DNA of 48,398 nt from Mycobacterium sp. E796 (GTDB lineage: Bacteria; Actinomycetota; Actinomycetes; Mycobacteriales; Mycobacteriaceae): positions 1-48,398 of the forward strand of contig NZ_LZKK01000022.1 in NCBI RefSeq assembly GCF_001672815.1. The letters run 5' to 3'. Both the position numbers and the translations under genes were made by a program. Shown piece by piece: positions 7,940-15,991 of the stretch (the stretch's first letter is position 1; each line of letters begins with the position of its first letter). A model generated the notes under the pieces. The model saw nothing but the letters and a program-made list of their open reading frames with translations, ran no database searches and had not been told where the DNA came from.

Positions 7940-9303
7940 CGGCAACGCAACTGGTCAACCCCGCGACCGAGGAAGAGCTGCGTTCCGTCGAGCTCTTCGA
8001 CGCCCCCGCCGTTGACGACGCCGTGGCGCGCGCCCGGGCGGCCCAGCGGCGCTGGGCGCGGTTGGCGCCGGCGGATCGAGCGGCGGCCCTGCGGGCGTTC
8101 GCCGCCATCGTCGACGCCCACGTCGACGAACTGGCCGCGCTCGAGGTGGCCAACTCGGGGCACCCGATCACATCGGCGGAATGGGAGGCCGGCCACGTCC
8201 GCGACGTGCTGACGTTCTACTCGGGCAGCCCGGAACGCTTGTCCGGCAAGCAAATTCCCGTCGCCGACGGCATCGACGTCACCTTCAACGAGCCGCTGGG
8301 CGTCGTCGGCGTGATCACGCCGTGGAACTTCCCGATGCCGATCGCGTCGTGGAGCATCGCCCCCGCGCTGGCCGCCGGCAACGCCGTACTGGTCAAGCCC
8401 GCCGAGTGGACGCCGCTGACCACGATGCGGCTGGGCGAGCTGGCGGTCGAGGCCGGGCTCGATGCGGACCTGCTCCAGGTGCTGCCCGGGAAGGGCGCCG
8501 TGGTGGGGGAGCGGCTCGTCACCCACGCGGGAGTGCGCAAGGTGGTGTTCACCGGCTCCACCGAGGTGGGCAAGAGCGTGATGGCGGGCGCGGCGGCGCA
8601 GGTCAAGCGGGTGACGCTGGAACTCGGCGGCAAGAGCGCCAACATCGTCTTCGCCGACTGCGACCTGGAGCGCGCGGCGGCGACCGCGCCCGCCGGGGTG
8701 TTCGACAACGCCGGGCAGGACTGCTGCGCACGCAGCCGGATCCTGGTGCAGCGCAGCGTGTATGACCGCTTCATGGAGTTGCTCGAGCCGGCGGTCAAGG
8801 CTGTCGCCGTCGGGGACCCCGCCTCCCGCGACACCGAGATGGGTCCCCTGGTGTCGGGCGCGCACCGCGACAAGGTCGCCTCCTACGTGCCCGACGACGC
8901 CCCCGTCGCCTTCCGGGGCACCGCGCCGTCCGGCCGCGGGTTCTGGTTTCCGCCAACGGTTCTCACCCCGCAGCGCAACGACCGCGCCGTCACCGAGGAG
9001 ATCTTCGGTCCCGTCGTCACCGTGTTGGCGTTCGACGACGAGGACGACGCCGTCGCGCTCGCCAACGACACCGCCTACGGGCTGTCGGGATCCATCTGGA
9101 CCGACGACCTGTCCCGGGCCCTGCGGGTGTCGCGGGCGGTCGAGTCGGGCAACCTGTCGGTGAACTCGCACTCCTCGGTCCGCTACAACACGCCGTTCGG
9201 CGGGTTCAAGCAGTCCGGGCTGGGCCGCGAGCTGGGCCCCGACGCGCCATTGCATTTCACCGAGACCAAGAACGTGTTCATCGCCGTCAAGGAGGGCTCG
9301 TAA
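7936..9303 (+). CDS. aldC: NAD-dependent aldehyde dehydrogenase
   Basis: A 455-residue aldehyde dehydrogenase, orthologous to Rv2858c (AldC). Seen motifs are GVITPWNFPM for cofactor binding, the FTGSTEVGK Rossmann turn, the general base Glu229 in TLELGGKS and the catalytic Cys263 in GQDCCARS. In the gamma-glutamyl-amine scheme it would oxidise the gamma-glutamyl-aldehyde to the acid that the upstream PuuD-like enzyme then hydrolyses, as E. coli PuuC does. It is somewhat shorter than the usual 480-500 residues, but all catalytic segments are present. The ATG overlaps the upstream stop as ATGA, and its TAA shares one base with the next ATG. Confidence 0.93.
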   Translation: MTATQLVNPATEEELRSVELFDAPAVDDAVARARAAQRRWARLAPADRAAALRAFAAIVDAHVDELAALEVANSGHPITSAEWEAGHVRDVLTFYSGSPERLSGKQIPVADGIDVTFNEPLGVVGVITPWNFPMPIASWSIAPALAAGNAVLVKPAEWTPLTTMRLGELAVEAGLDADLLQVLPGKGAVVGERLVTHAGVRKVVFTGSTEVGKSVMAGAAAQVKRVTLELGGKSANIVFADCDLERAAATAPAGVFDNAGQDCCARSRILVQRSVYDRFMELLEPAVKAVAVGDPASRDTEMGPLVSGAHRDKVASYVPDDAPVAFRGTAPSGRGFWFPPTVLTPQRNDRAVTEEIFGPVVTVLAFDDEDDAVALANDTAYGLSGSIWTDDLSRALRVSRAVESGNLSVNSHSSVRYNTPFGGFKQSGLGRELGPDAPLHFTETKNVFIAVKEGS

Positions 9304-10076
9304 TGGACCTGTCGCAGCGGCTGGCGGGCCGGGTCGCGGTGATCACCGGCGGTGCCGGCGGCATCGGGTTGGCCGCGGCGCGGCGGATGCGCGCGGAAGG
9401 CGCGAGCATCGTCGTGGGCGACGTCGACCGCGACGCCGGCGCGGCCGCCGCCGAGGAGCTCTCGGGTTTGTTTGTGCCGACGGATGTTTCGGACGAGGAC
9501 GCGGTCAACGCGCTGTTCGACGCCGCCGCCGAGGCCTACGGCTGGGTCGACATCGCGTTCAACAACGCCGGCATCTCACCGCCCGAGGACGACCTGATCG
9601 AGAACACCGAACTTCCGGCGTGGCAACGAGTGCAGGATGTCAACCTCAAATCGGTCTACCTGTGTTGCCGGGCCGCGCTGCGGCACATGGTGCCCGCGCA
9701 GAAGGGGTCGATCATCAACACGGCGTCGTTCGTCGCGGTGCTGGGGTCGGCCACGTCGCAGATCTCCTACACCGCGTCCAAGGGCGGGGTGCTCGCCATG
9801 TCGCGGGAGTTGGGCGTGCAGTTCGCCCGGCAGGGCATCCGCGTCAACGCGCTGTGCCCCGGACCGGTCAACACCCCACTCCTGCAAGAGCTTTTCGCCA
9901 AGGACCCCGAACGCGCGGCGCGCCGGCTGGTGCACGTGCCGCTGGGCCGATTCGCCGAGCCCGACGAAATCGCCGCCGCGGTGGCGTTTTTGGCCAGCGA
10001 CGACGCGTCGTTCATCACGGCGTCGACGTTCCTGGTCGACGGCGGCATCAGCTCCGCCTACGTCACCCCGCTCTGA
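9303..10076 (+). CDS. Short-chain dehydrogenase/reductase
   Basis: A 257-residue classical SDR, orthologous to Rv2857c. It shows the cofactor-binding ITGGAGGIG, the NNAG strand motif in AFNNAGIS, the catalytic Tyr156 and Lys160 in SYTASKGG, and the C-terminal FLVDGGIS of the family. An Asp at the end of the second strand (GDVDRD) points to NAD(H). It closes the + strand operon that begins near cobQ and may act on an alcohol or hydroxy intermediate of the gamma-glutamyl-amine pathway, which is inference from position only. The last 14 bases overlap the 3' end of the convergent PPE gene. Confidence 0.9.
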   Translation: MDLSQRLAGRVAVITGGAGGIGLAAARRMRAEGASIVVGDVDRDAGAAAAEELSGLFVPTDVSDEDAVNALFDAAAEAYGWVDIAFNNAGISPPEDDLIENTELPAWQRVQDVNLKSVYLCCRAALRHMVPAQKGSIINTASFVAVLGSATSQISYTASKGGVLAMSRELGVQFARQGIRVNALCPGPVNTPLLQELFAKDPERAARRLVHVPLGRFAEPDEIAAAVAFLASDDASFITASTFLVDGGISSAYVTPL

Positions 10077-10902
10077 CGGCCGGGTGGCGCAGCCGCGCCA
10101 TCGCCATCGCCCACGCCCGTGGCACCGAGAGCCCCCCGATTGACGCCCCACGTCCGAAACTGGCCAACGGTCCGACGCGGGCCGGCTTCCGGACGAGCGA
10201 GCGCAGCGCCGCCCTTTTGTTGAGCGCGCTCAGGTATCCGATCGCCGGGCCCGACGGTGCGCACAGGGAACTCAGCCTGGACAGCGCCGGGGTCACCGGC
10301 GACAGCGACGCCTCCAGGGGCGTCAACGGCGACACCGAAAATGCTTGCAGCGCTTCGGGAATGGCCGACATCACCCGACCGCCGGCCGACACGACGTCCG
10401 GCGCCGAGCGCAGGGCCCAGGGACCGGCCGTCGCGCCCGCGTATCCCGGCGGCGAGCTGAACGGAGCCAGCGTCGCCGCGTCGGCCGCGGCGACGGCGTA
10501 GGCGTACATGGCGTCGGCGTCGCGGGCCCACATCTGCTCGTACTCGGCGTCGACGTCCGCGATGGCCGGGCCGCTTTGCGCAAGGCAGTTCCCGCGGCCC
10601 AGCGACCTCAGCTGCGCGCGGTTGGCGGTGATCGCCGGTGGGGGAACCATTGCCGCCAGCGCCGAATGATGGGCTCTCGCCGCCGCCGCGGCCTGGGCGC
10701 CCGCCTGCTCGGCGCGCGCCGCGGCAGTGTGCAGCCAATTCACGTACGGCGCCGCGCCCTCCAGCATTGGCGCCTGCGCCGCCGAATACAGCCCCGCCGC
10801 AAGCCGGTCCCAGGCCGCAGCGGCCTCGGTCATCGATCCCGCGCCGGGGCCCGAATGCATCAGCCCGGAGTTGATTTCCGGCGGAAGCGTCGCGAAATCC
10901 AT
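10063..10902 (-). CDS. PPE family protein with a shortened N-terminal domain
   Basis: A 279-residue PPE protein opening with MDFATLPPEINSGLM and GPGAGSM. The ATG at 10902 has a strong GGAGGGG ribosome-binding site just upstream. Ordinary PPE domains have about 180 residues and a W-x-G turn between the first two helices. Here the sequence passes from AAAAWDRLAAGLYSAAQ directly to APMLEGAAPYVNWL, so roughly 25-30 residues including W-x-G are missing without loss of frame. Later landmarks remain (MVPPPAITANRAQL, AEYEQMWARDADAMYAYA). No PE or Esx partner gene is adjacent, and no SVP or PPW C-terminal motif was seen. It may be a decaying copy or a variant unable to pair normally with a PE protein. 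Confidence 0.88.
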   Translation of the reverse strand: MDFATLPPEINSGLMHSGPGAGSMTEAAAAWDRLAAGLYSAAQAPMLEGAAPYVNWLHTAAARAEQAGAQAAAAARAHHSALAAMVPPPAITANRAQLRSLGRGNCLAQSGPAIADVDAEYEQMWARDADAMYAYAVAAADAATLAPFSSPPGYAGATAGPWALRSAPDVVSAGGRVMSAIPEALQAFSVSPLTPLEASLSPVTPALSRLSSLCAPSGPAIGYLSALNKRAALRSLVRKPARVGPLASFGRGASIGGLSVPRAWAMAMARLRHPAVRAG

Positions 10903-10910
10903 TACCACCC

Positions 10911-10953
10911 CTCCATCCGAATCCACCCGAATCCACCCGAATGCCACCCGAAC
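10911..10953. repeat. Short tandem repeat upstream of the PPE gene
   Basis: The unit ATCCACCCGA occurs at 10921-10930 and 10931-10940, followed by an 11-base variant at 10941-10951 and preceded by a partial unit. It lies just upstream of the PPE ribosome-binding site, within its probable 5' leader. Copy number may vary between strains. Confidence 0.75.
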
Positions 10954-11153
10954 CCATGGAATCTTCCCTGATATACGTGCCAGGGTTACAGCCAGGTCGC
11001 CCTCATAACGGTGAATGAGCTGTGAGAATGCTCGGCGCCGACTTTGAAAACAGGTGCTTTCATTTTTGGGTGACTGCGAAGTAAGGTTGACATAACCAGC
11101 GGTGCGGTCGGGGGCGGCGCTAACCTGCAAGCGAATATCACGGGGGACGAAAG

Positions 11154-11507
11154 TTGTATGCGGCGACCTGCCGCCACTGCGGCAGGGAAATTGTCCAGCA
11201 CCCTTCGGGGGTGTGGATCCCCCGGAATGGCTCCATGAAAAGCGATCCCGATGGCATCTACTGCCCGGTCTCAGCCGGCTTGCGCCGCCCCCGGATGCTG
11301 CACGAACCCATGCCTTCCGACCTGGCGGGGGCGCCCCGGTGGCTGTCCCCGGACGCTTCCCGCGTTCGTACCACCGCGAGTGTGGACGGCGACTCCAAGC
11401 GCCGACGCATCCGGCGGCCGCATGTCCCTGAGGCCGTCCGGATGCGCCTTGGGCGTGCCCTCGTTCGGCTGAAGGACCTGGCGCGGTTCCGCATGGCCTG
11501 GTGGTGA
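11154..11507 (+). CDS. Small zinc-ribbon-like protein
   Basis: A 117-residue protein beginning at TTG 11154 with GGGGGA (11142-11147) at a suitable distance. It opens with ATCRHCGREIV, a knuckle of two cysteines, and has a further Cys in GIYCPVS about 30 residues on, resembling small mycobacterial proteins with a CxxCG plus C pattern. The C-terminal half is basic (DSKRRRIRRP, RLGRALVRLKDLARFRMAWW) and could bind nucleic acid or membrane. A competing ORF in another frame (11102-11431) has no family-like motif and looks like a shadow. The gene is divergent from PPE and convergent with the phosphodiesterase. The function is not known. Confidence 0.65.
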   Translation: MYAATCRHCGREIVQHPSGVWIPRNGSMKSDPDGIYCPVSAGLRRPRMLHEPMPSDLAGAPRWLSPDASRVRTTASVDGDSKRRRIRRPHVPEAVRMRLGRALVRLKDLARFRMAWW

Positions 11508-11529
11508 CGCGCCGAGGGGCCCGGGCGGA

Positions 11530-12642
11530 TCAGAAAACGATCAGCGGAATCGCCATCTCGGCCGGGGTGGCCCCGCCGTGAAAGCCGATGAGGCGGGCGG
11601 ATTCCGGGGGCTCGTGGGCGGTCGCCAGCACGGCGGTGTCGCCGGTGCAGACGACGACGACGTCGCCGATCCGCGCCAGGTGCGCCGGGTCGACGGGCCC
11701 GAACATGCCGGTGGCGACCGCGTGCTCGCGGTCGTAGACGTCCGCCCGGCCGTCGAGCGCCTCGGCCCACGCGGCCCGGACATCGTCGGCGGCACCCCGG
11801 TCGGTGTGCAGGTAGCGCACCCGCGGCTCGCCGGCGACCACGCGCACCCCGTCGCTCAGCCGCGGGTCGGTGTCGAGGTCGACGCGGGACTCCGCGGGGA
11901 CGTTGAGGCCGCCGTGGTCGGCGGTCACGAGCAGCGCCGCGTTCGGCGGCAGGGTATCGACCAGCCGGGTCAGCAGGGCGTCGACGCGCACCGCCGCCTC
12001 GTGCCAGTGCTGGGACCCGATGCCGAATATGTGGGCGGCGGTGTCCAGGTCGGCGATGTAGCCGAAGACCAGGCCCGGCCCCGCCTGCAGCTCGTCGGCC
12101 ATCACCTGGGCGTAGTCGTCGGTCGGTTGTGTCGGGCGGAAGCGCGCGCCGCGGTACGCCGCGTCGGTCAGTCCGCTGCCGATGAACGGCGCGGGCAGCA
12201 CCGCCCGCGCGGCGATGCCGGCCTGCTCGAGCCGGCCGAACCAACTCGGCAGCGGCTGCCATTCGGCGTGGGGCGGGTCATCGCGCCACACGATGTGCGT
12301 GAGCACCCGGTCCGTGCCGGGCACATTGAGCGTGAACCCGAGGATGCCGTGCTCACCGGGCCGCGCGCCGGTGCCCAGGGAGACCAGGCTGCTCGGCGTC
12401 GTCGAGGGAAACGTGCAGGTGAGTTCCGCCAGGCTTCCGGTCTCACCCGCCAGCACCGAGGCCAGCAGCGGCGCGTCACCGGTCAGCTTGGGTAGCAGGT
12501 GCCAGCCCATCCCATCGACCAGCACGACCGCGACGCGGTCGACGGCGCCGACGGATTCCGCGAGGCCCAAGCGGTCGGCCCCGTCGGGGGCGCCGAGCAG
12601 GGCGGCGGCGGCCGGCAGCACGTCGCAGATCGAGCCGGGCAC
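11530..12642 (-). CDS. Alkaline phosphatase-superfamily phosphodiesterase / nucleotide pyrophosphatase
   Basis: A 370-residue protein of the type I phosphodiesterase (PF01663-like) group. It shows VVLVDGMGWHLLP with the first metal-binding Asp, TFPSTTPSSL with the Thr/Ser nucleophile, YIADLDTAAHIFG with Asp and His ligands, and TADHGGLNVP with the Asp-His pair near the end. Such enzymes cleave phosphodiester or pyrophosphate bonds; the physiological substrate is unclear. No signal peptide is seen, so it is probably cytoplasmic. It starts with GTG at 12642, 68 bases downstream of the DUF6390 gene on the same strand, and could be a read-through member of the hydrogenase transcript or independent. 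Confidence 0.85.
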   Translation of the reverse strand: MPGSICDVLPAAAALLGAPDGADRLGLAESVGAVDRVAVVLVDGMGWHLLPKLTGDAPLLASVLAGETGSLAELTCTFPSTTPSSLVSLGTGARPGEHGILGFTLNVPGTDRVLTHIVWRDDPPHAEWQPLPSWFGRLEQAGIAARAVLPAPFIGSGLTDAAYRGARFRPTQPTDDYAQVMADELQAGPGLVFGYIADLDTAAHIFGIGSQHWHEAAVRVDALLTRLVDTLPPNAALLVTADHGGLNVPAESRVDLDTDPRLSDGVRVVAGEPRVRYLHTDRGAADDVRAAWAEALDGRADVYDREHAVATGMFGPVDPAHLARIGDVVVVCTGDTAVLATAHEPPESARLIGFHGGATPAEMAIPLIVF

Positions 12643-12710
12643 GACGCCCAGTCTGGCACGAGCCAGACGGTCTCAGTTGATTCGGCGCACGTTCTGGGCA
12701 ACCACGGTGC

Positions 12711-13445
12711 CTAAACGTGCGCCAGCCGTTGGCTGGTCACCCGCAGCTGACGGTCGGTGCTGTCGGCGAGCGCGCGAACCTGCTCCGGTGTCAGCCGGCC
12801 GCACAGCCGGCCCCAGTGCACCGCGACCTCGTCGCCGACGGCGACGTCGGGCACGGCGCTGTACCCGTCGGCCCAGACGTCGAGCGGTCGCACGGCGGGC
12901 TCGGACAGGGTCAGGGCCCGGCCGTCCCAGAGCAGGTTCCGGCACGACACCTCGACGTCGTCGTTCTCGCGGGAAACGACTGTGCCCCAGGTGATCCGGC
13001 AGCTGTCCAGCACGCTCAACGGGTGTTCATCCATGCCGCGACCCAAGAACCGGGTCCACGGATACACGCCGAACACATGGAAGCAGTGGTTGGCGGCGGC
13101 CTCGTGGCCCAGCTCGGGCGTGAGGTGCGACCAGTACCGGCCGGCCTGTGGGCCGATGATGTCCAGCAGCGCGTCGAAGAACGCGCCCGGATCCAGGCCG
13201 GCGCCGAGACCGCCGCCGAGCCAATAGGATTCGACGAGCCGGTAATCCAGCGGGTCGGCGACGCCGGTCAGCCGGGACAGCACCTGCAGGTAGGGCCAGG
13301 CCCCGGAAAATCCCGTCGCCGCGCGGCGCACCTCGTCGACGGAACCGTCGCGCAGGGTGGCCCCGAGCGGGGGCCCGCAGTAGCCCAGGGCGTTGGGGGC
13401 GTACGCGTAGCGGGCGAACATGTCGGCACCGCGGATGTCGGTCAA
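12711..13445 (-). CDS. DUF6390-type hydrogenase-cluster protein
   Basis: A 244-residue protein I tentatively assign to DUF6390 by its start, MFARYAYAPNALGYCGPP, which I recall from actinobacterial hydrogenase clusters. Other features are a Trp- and aromatic-rich middle (YWSHLTPELGHEAAANHCFHVFGVYPW) and no membrane segment or nucleotide-binding motif. The TTG at 13445 overlaps the hypD stop (TTGA); ATG 13421 is the alternative start. Its place directly after hypD suggests a part in maturation or in hydrogenase function, but no activity can be named. It is the last clear gene of the hydrogenase operon. Confidence 0.8.
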   Translation of the reverse strand: MTDIRGADMFARYAYAPNALGYCGPPLGATLRDGSVDEVRRAATGFSGAWPYLQVLSRLTGVADPLDYRLVESYWLGGGLGAGLDPGAFFDALLDIIGPQAGRYWSHLTPELGHEAAANHCFHVFGVYPWTRFLGRGMDEHPLSVLDSCRITWGTVVSRENDDVEVSCRNLLWDGRALTLSEPAVRPLDVWADGYSAVPDVAVGDEVAVHWGRLCGRLTPEQVRALADSTDRQLRVTSQRLAHV

Positions 13446-14581
13446 GTGCGCCCCACCAGCTTGACCGCGTCACGATGCATGCGGCCGAAGTTGTAGTAGG
13501 CCGCGCACGCCCCCTCGGGCGACACCATGCACGTGCCGATCGGCGTCTCGGGGGTGCACGCGGTGCCGAAAACCTTGCACTCCCAAGGTTTCAGCACGCC
13601 CTTGAGCACCTCGCCGCACTGGCAGGCCTTGGGGTCGGCGACGCGAACGCCGGGCATCGCGAAGCGCAGCTCGGCGTCGAATTCCGCGAAGTCGTCGTGC
13701 AGCCGCAGCGCGCTCTGCGAGATGAAGCCCAGGCCGCGCCATTCGAAGTGCGGGCGCAGCGCGAACACCTTGCCCATCAGCGCCAGCGCGGCGGGGTTGC
13801 CGCGCTCGGGGACCACGCGCTTGTACTGGTTCTCCACCTCGCAGCGGCCCTCGCGGATCTGGGTCAGCAGCATCGCGACCGCCGCCAAGATGTCCAACGG
13901 CTCGAAACCCGCCACCACCAACGGCTTTCGGTACACCTCGGGCACGAACCGGTAGGGGCGGTTGCCCACCACCGTCGACACGTGCCCGGGTCCGATGAAC
14001 CCGGACAGCCGCAAGTCGGGGGATTCCAGGATGGCCTTGATCGGCGGGACGATGGTGACGTGGTTGCAGAAGACGCTGAAATTGGGCAGGCCCAGGTCGC
14101 GGGCGCGCACCAGCGTCACCGCGGTCGAGGGCGCGGTGGTCTCGAAGCCGATGGCGAAGAACACGATTTGCTTGTCGGGGTTGTCGACGGCGATTTTCAG
14201 CGCGTCGAGCGGCGAGTAGACGAACCGCACATCGGCGCCGCGCGCCTTGGCGTCCAGCAGGCTGCCGTTGGACCCGGGCACCCGCATCATGTCGCCGAAG
14301 CAGGTGAAGATGACGTCGGGCTGGCCGGCCAGCCACATCGCGTCGTCGATGCGGCCCATCGGGATCACGCAGACCGGGCAGCCCGGGCCGTGCACCAGCT
14401 CCACGTTGTCGGGCAGCAGGTGTTCGATGCCGTGCCGGTAGATGGTGTGCGTGTGCCCACCACACACCTCCATGAACTTGAACTGATCGCCACCGTCGCC
14501 CGCCAAGCGCGCCAGGCTGTTTATGGCCCCCAGCAGTTTGCGGGCGGCGGCCGGATCACGAAACTCGTCAACGAATTTCAT
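13442..14581 (-). CDS. hypD: Hydrogenase maturation factor HypD
   Basis: The [4Fe-4S] scaffold protein that, with HypC, assembles Fe(CN)2CO for the [NiFe] site. The 379 residues carry the family motifs CGGHTHTI, HGPGCPVCV, CFGDMMRVPG and GFETTAP, and the C-terminal Cys cluster CQCGEVLKGVL ... WECKVFGTAC ... GACAAYYNFGR that holds the iron-sulfur centre and thiol relay. It is full length. It follows the second hypC by 11 bases and precedes the DUF6390 gene with a 4-base overlap, in the usual hypC-hypD pairing. Confidence 0.96.
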   Translation of the reverse strand: MKFVDEFRDPAAARKLLGAINSLARLAGDGGDQFKFMEVCGGHTHTIYRHGIEHLLPDNVELVHGPGCPVCVIPMGRIDDAMWLAGQPDVIFTCFGDMMRVPGSNGSLLDAKARGADVRFVYSPLDALKIAVDNPDKQIVFFAIGFETTAPSTAVTLVRARDLGLPNFSVFCNHVTIVPPIKAILESPDLRLSGFIGPGHVSTVVGNRPYRFVPEVYRKPLVVAGFEPLDILAAVAMLLTQIREGRCEVENQYKRVVPERGNPAALALMGKVFALRPHFEWRGLGFISQSALRLHDDFAEFDAELRFAMPGVRVADPKACQCGEVLKGVLKPWECKVFGTACTPETPIGTCMVSPEGACAAYYNFGRMHRDAVKLVGRT

Positions 14582-14592
14582 AGCAATTCCCC

Positions 14593-14865
14593 TTAGATGA
14601 TGGCCGACGAGTCGAACGCTTCCATTTCGGTTTGATAGGCCTCACCGAGTTTCTGGATCGCGGCCAGCGTGAGCAGCGCCTCGCTCTCGTCGATCTTGGC
14701 CATGGCGAAGCCGACGTGGACCAGCACCCAGTCGTCGGGCTCGGGCATGTCGTCCTCCAGCAGCCGCACGCTGATGGTGCGCTGCACGCCGCTGACGTCC
14801 ACCTTGGCCAGATAGTTGGCGGGATCGGTGATTTCGACGATCCGGCCCGGAATCCCAAGACACAT
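14593..14865 (-). CDS. hypC: Hydrogenase maturation chaperone HypC (copy 2)
   Basis: A 90-residue HypC/HupF protein. It starts MCLGIPG, so Cys2, which binds the iron precursor and the large subunit, is present after loss of Met1. The GDWVLVHVGF-like segment (DDWVLVHVGFAMAKID) is conserved. It sits between hypE and hypD, the partners with which HypC forms the HypCD complex. A second full copy lies at 19751-20017 and a HypC-like domain is fused to a SIS protein at 16656-17375, making three HypC-type modules in one locus. Confidence 0.95.
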   Translation of the reverse strand: MCLGIPGRIVEITDPANYLAKVDVSGVQRTISVRLLEDDMPEPDDWVLVHVGFAMAKIDESEALLTLAAIQKLGEAYQTEMEAFDSSAII

Positions 14866-14878
14866 CTTCGGTCCTCCC

Positions 14879-15991
14879 TTAACAAATCCTCGGCAGCGGG
14901 TCCCCGACGAGCATGTCGACGATCCGCGTTCCGCCGAACCCGGTGCGCAGCACCACGGTTTCGGCGGGTTCGGCGACGATCTTCCCTACCTCGGCCGCGT
15001 CGACGCCCAGGGGATGGGACCGCAACGCGGCCAGCCCGGCGTCGGCCTCCTCCGGGGCGACGACGGCGACGAACTTGCCCTCATTGGCGACGTACAAGGG
15101 ATCGATGCCGAGCAACTCGCAGGCGCCATTGACCATGGGCCGCACGGGAAGTCGCTCCTCTTCGAGCAGCACCCCGAGGCCGCAGGCCTGGGCGAGTTCG
15201 TTGCACACGGTGCCGACCCCGCCGCGGGTCGCGTCGCGCATCCACCGGGTGGACGGGGCGGCCGCCAGGAGCAGCTCCACCAGTGGGCTGACGGACGCGG
15301 TGTCGGAGGCGATGTCGGCCTCGATGGCCAGGTCGCCGCGGGCAAGCATCACGGCCATGCCGTGATCGCCCATCGGCCCCGACAGCAGCACCTTGTCCCC
15401 GGTGCGCACCGACTGCGCCGACAGCGAGCGCCCGTCGGGGATGACGCCCGCGCCGGTGGTGGTGACGAACAGCCCGTCGGCCGCGCCCTTGGGGACCACC
15501 TTGGTGTCTCCGGTGACGATCTGCACACCCGCGACCGCGGCGGCGGCCGCCATGTCGGCGACGATCTCCTTCAACTCCGCGATCGGAAAGCCCTCTTCGA
15601 TGACGAACGCCGCGGAGATCCAGGACGGCACGGCCCCGGCCATCGCGAGGTCGTTGCAGGTGCCGTGGACGGCGAGCTCACCGATCGACCCGCCGGGAAA
15701 ACGCCTGGGCTGCACCACGAACGAGTCCGTCGACATCGCCAGGCGCTCGCCTCCTGGCAGCGCCAGGACCGCGCCGTCGCCGAGGGACTCCAGCAGCGGG
15801 TTGCGGAAGGCCTCCAGGAACACCGCGTCCACCAGTGCGGCCGATGCCTTGCCGCCCGCCCCGTGGGCCAGCGTCACGTGGTCGTCGAGCAACCGGGGGC
15901 GACGCCTGCGAAACGACTCGATCCGCTCGATCACCTCGCCCTCGCCGAACCGTGGGCCCGACGAAAGGTACTCGCCCGCAGGCTTATTCAT
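14879..15991 (-). CDS. hypE: Carbamoyl dehydratase HypE
   Basis: Converts the carbamoyl group received from HypF into the cyanide ligand of the active-site iron. The 370 residues show the AIR-synthase-like fold: LAHGAGGK near the start, MSTDSFVV, the glycine-rich GSIGELAVHGTCNDLAMAGA and GDTKVVPKG. The chain ends in PRIC, giving the essential C-terminal Cys370 that carries the thiocarboxamide and thiocyanate. The ATG overlaps the stop of the upstream SIS gene by 4 bases, so the SIS gene and hypE are translationally coupled. Confidence 0.96.
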   Translation of the reverse strand: MNKPAGEYLSSGPRFGEGEVIERIESFRRRRPRLLDDHVTLAHGAGGKASAALVDAVFLEAFRNPLLESLGDGAVLALPGGERLAMSTDSFVVQPRRFPGGSIGELAVHGTCNDLAMAGAVPSWISAAFVIEEGFPIAELKEIVADMAAAAAVAGVQIVTGDTKVVPKGAADGLFVTTTGAGVIPDGRSLSAQSVRTGDKVLLSGPMGDHGMAVMLARGDLAIEADIASDTASVSPLVELLLAAAPSTRWMRDATRGGVGTVCNELAQACGLGVLLEEERLPVRPMVNGACELLGIDPLYVANEGKFVAVVAPEEADAGLAALRSHPLGVDAAEVGKIVAEPAETVVLRTGFGGTRIVDMLVGDPLPRIC

